41,589 bases of DNA from positions 1 through 41,589 of the forward strand of contig NZ_WOTH01000025.1 in the NCBI RefSeq assembly GCF_011516945.1, read 5' to 3'. This document shows, one piece after another, positions 41,503-41,589 of the stretch; the stretch's first letter is position 1, and each line of letters opens with the position of its first letter. Below the pieces are notes generated by a model. It did no database searches. It was not told where the DNA came from and was given only the letters and a program-made list of their open reading frames with translations. Both the position numbers and the translations under genes were made by a program. The stretch comes from Acetobacter estunensis (GTDB taxonomy: Bacteria; Pseudomonadota; Alphaproteobacteria; Acetobacterales; Acetobacteraceae).

Positions 41503-41589
41503 GTGATTTCAGCGGGTTATGATTCATGGGTTTGCGATAACCTGATGAGATCAAGATGGCCTGGACTGAAATCACCCGCGCGCAGTATC
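41503..41589 (+). mobile_element. IS5-family element, left end with transposase start
   Basis: From about 41,500 the sequence changes to an IS5-type (IS1031/IS12528-like) left end, and a transposase frame starts at ATG 41556 with MAWTEITRAQ, a familiar opening of these transposases in acetic acid bacteria. Only ten to eleven codons are present before the window ends. The exact terminal inverted repeat was not determined. A ten-base inverted repeat GTGATTTCAG/CTGAAATCAC (41503-41512, 41566-41575) spans the start region. Confidence 0.7.

Noticed and set aside
1..41589. Idea that the two IS5-type ends make the window a composite transposon
   Set aside because: The visible fragments (C-terminal at left, N-terminal at right) do not overlap and look like different subgroups; nothing shows they are copies of one element.
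1..41589. CRISPR arrays, tRNA or rRNA genes
   Set aside because: No regularly spaced repeats, cloverleaf or rRNA-like segment was found by reading the sequence.

Overview
The window looks like accessory DNA, a plasmid or integrative/conjugative element plus neighbouring islands, from an acetic acid bacterium (Acetobacteraceae, Alphaproteobacteria). The grounds are the GC-rich codon use of most genes, the imuA-imuB-dnaE2 cassette with an alphaproteobacterial-type LexA box, IS5-family insertion sequences at both ends, and a replication/mobilisation gene set (ParB-like, DUF932, strawberry-notch helicase, Toprim, DUF2493, DUF736, DUF2285, RepA, DUF2840, TraF, lytic transglycosylase, DUF3363 relaxase) that I associate with such elements. 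No rRNA, tRNA or CRISPR array was seen. Family names come from reading the translations and were not checked by any search.

Region 1 (1-5.4 kb): the 3' end of an IS5-type transposase, then a visibly AT-richer five-gene operon on the + strand: small acyl-AMP ligase, acyl carrier protein, KAS III-like synthase, prephenate dehydratase-like protein with altered motifs, and an indolepyruvate/phenylpyruvate decarboxylase-like ThDP enzyme. It reads as a compact, horizontally acquired pathway for a small aromatic or acyl metabolite, and I cannot match it to a known product. It abuts a uvrD-type helicase gene cut to its N-terminal third.

Region 2 (6-12.5 kb): SOS mutagenesis cassette imuA-imuB-dnaE2 behind a LexA box, a run of nested hairpins that may be a structured RNA, and a glutathione S-transferase.

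Region 3 (12.7-22.8 kb): ParB-like protein with a long leader hairpin and a strong terminator; a LysR regulator divergent from an amino-acid hydroxylase (2OG-Fe, IDO-like)/LysE exporter/ThrH-like phosphatase operon; DUF932 and two phage/element-type small proteins; and, on the minus strand, an AbiE-type toxin-antitoxin operon with a third, membrane-protein gene.

Region 4 (22.8-40.8 kb): HU, strawberry-notch helicase/methylase, Toprim protein, DUF2493, DUF736, small proteins, a split DUF6499/DUF2285 regulator, AlpA-like HTH, RepA, then an operon with overlapping start/stop codons: DNA methyltransferase, DUF2840, TraF peptidase, second DUF736, a frameshifted methyltransferase-like gene, lytic transglycosylase and relaxase. 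An IncP/VirD2-type nic core with a flanking inverted repeat lies just upstream of the relaxase gene. Its polarity means the minus strand would be transferred, with the transglycosylase-to-DUF2493 region entering first and the relaxase last. Several spacers in this leading region hold inverted repeats at a similar distance (108-124 nt) upstream of the next gene, which raises the possibility of single-strand promoters.

Region 5 (40.8-41.6 kb): a gap, then an MFS transporter gene broken by a frameshift and by a second IS5-family element that runs off the window. No traG or trb genes follow the relaxase here, so the transfer module is incomplete as seen.
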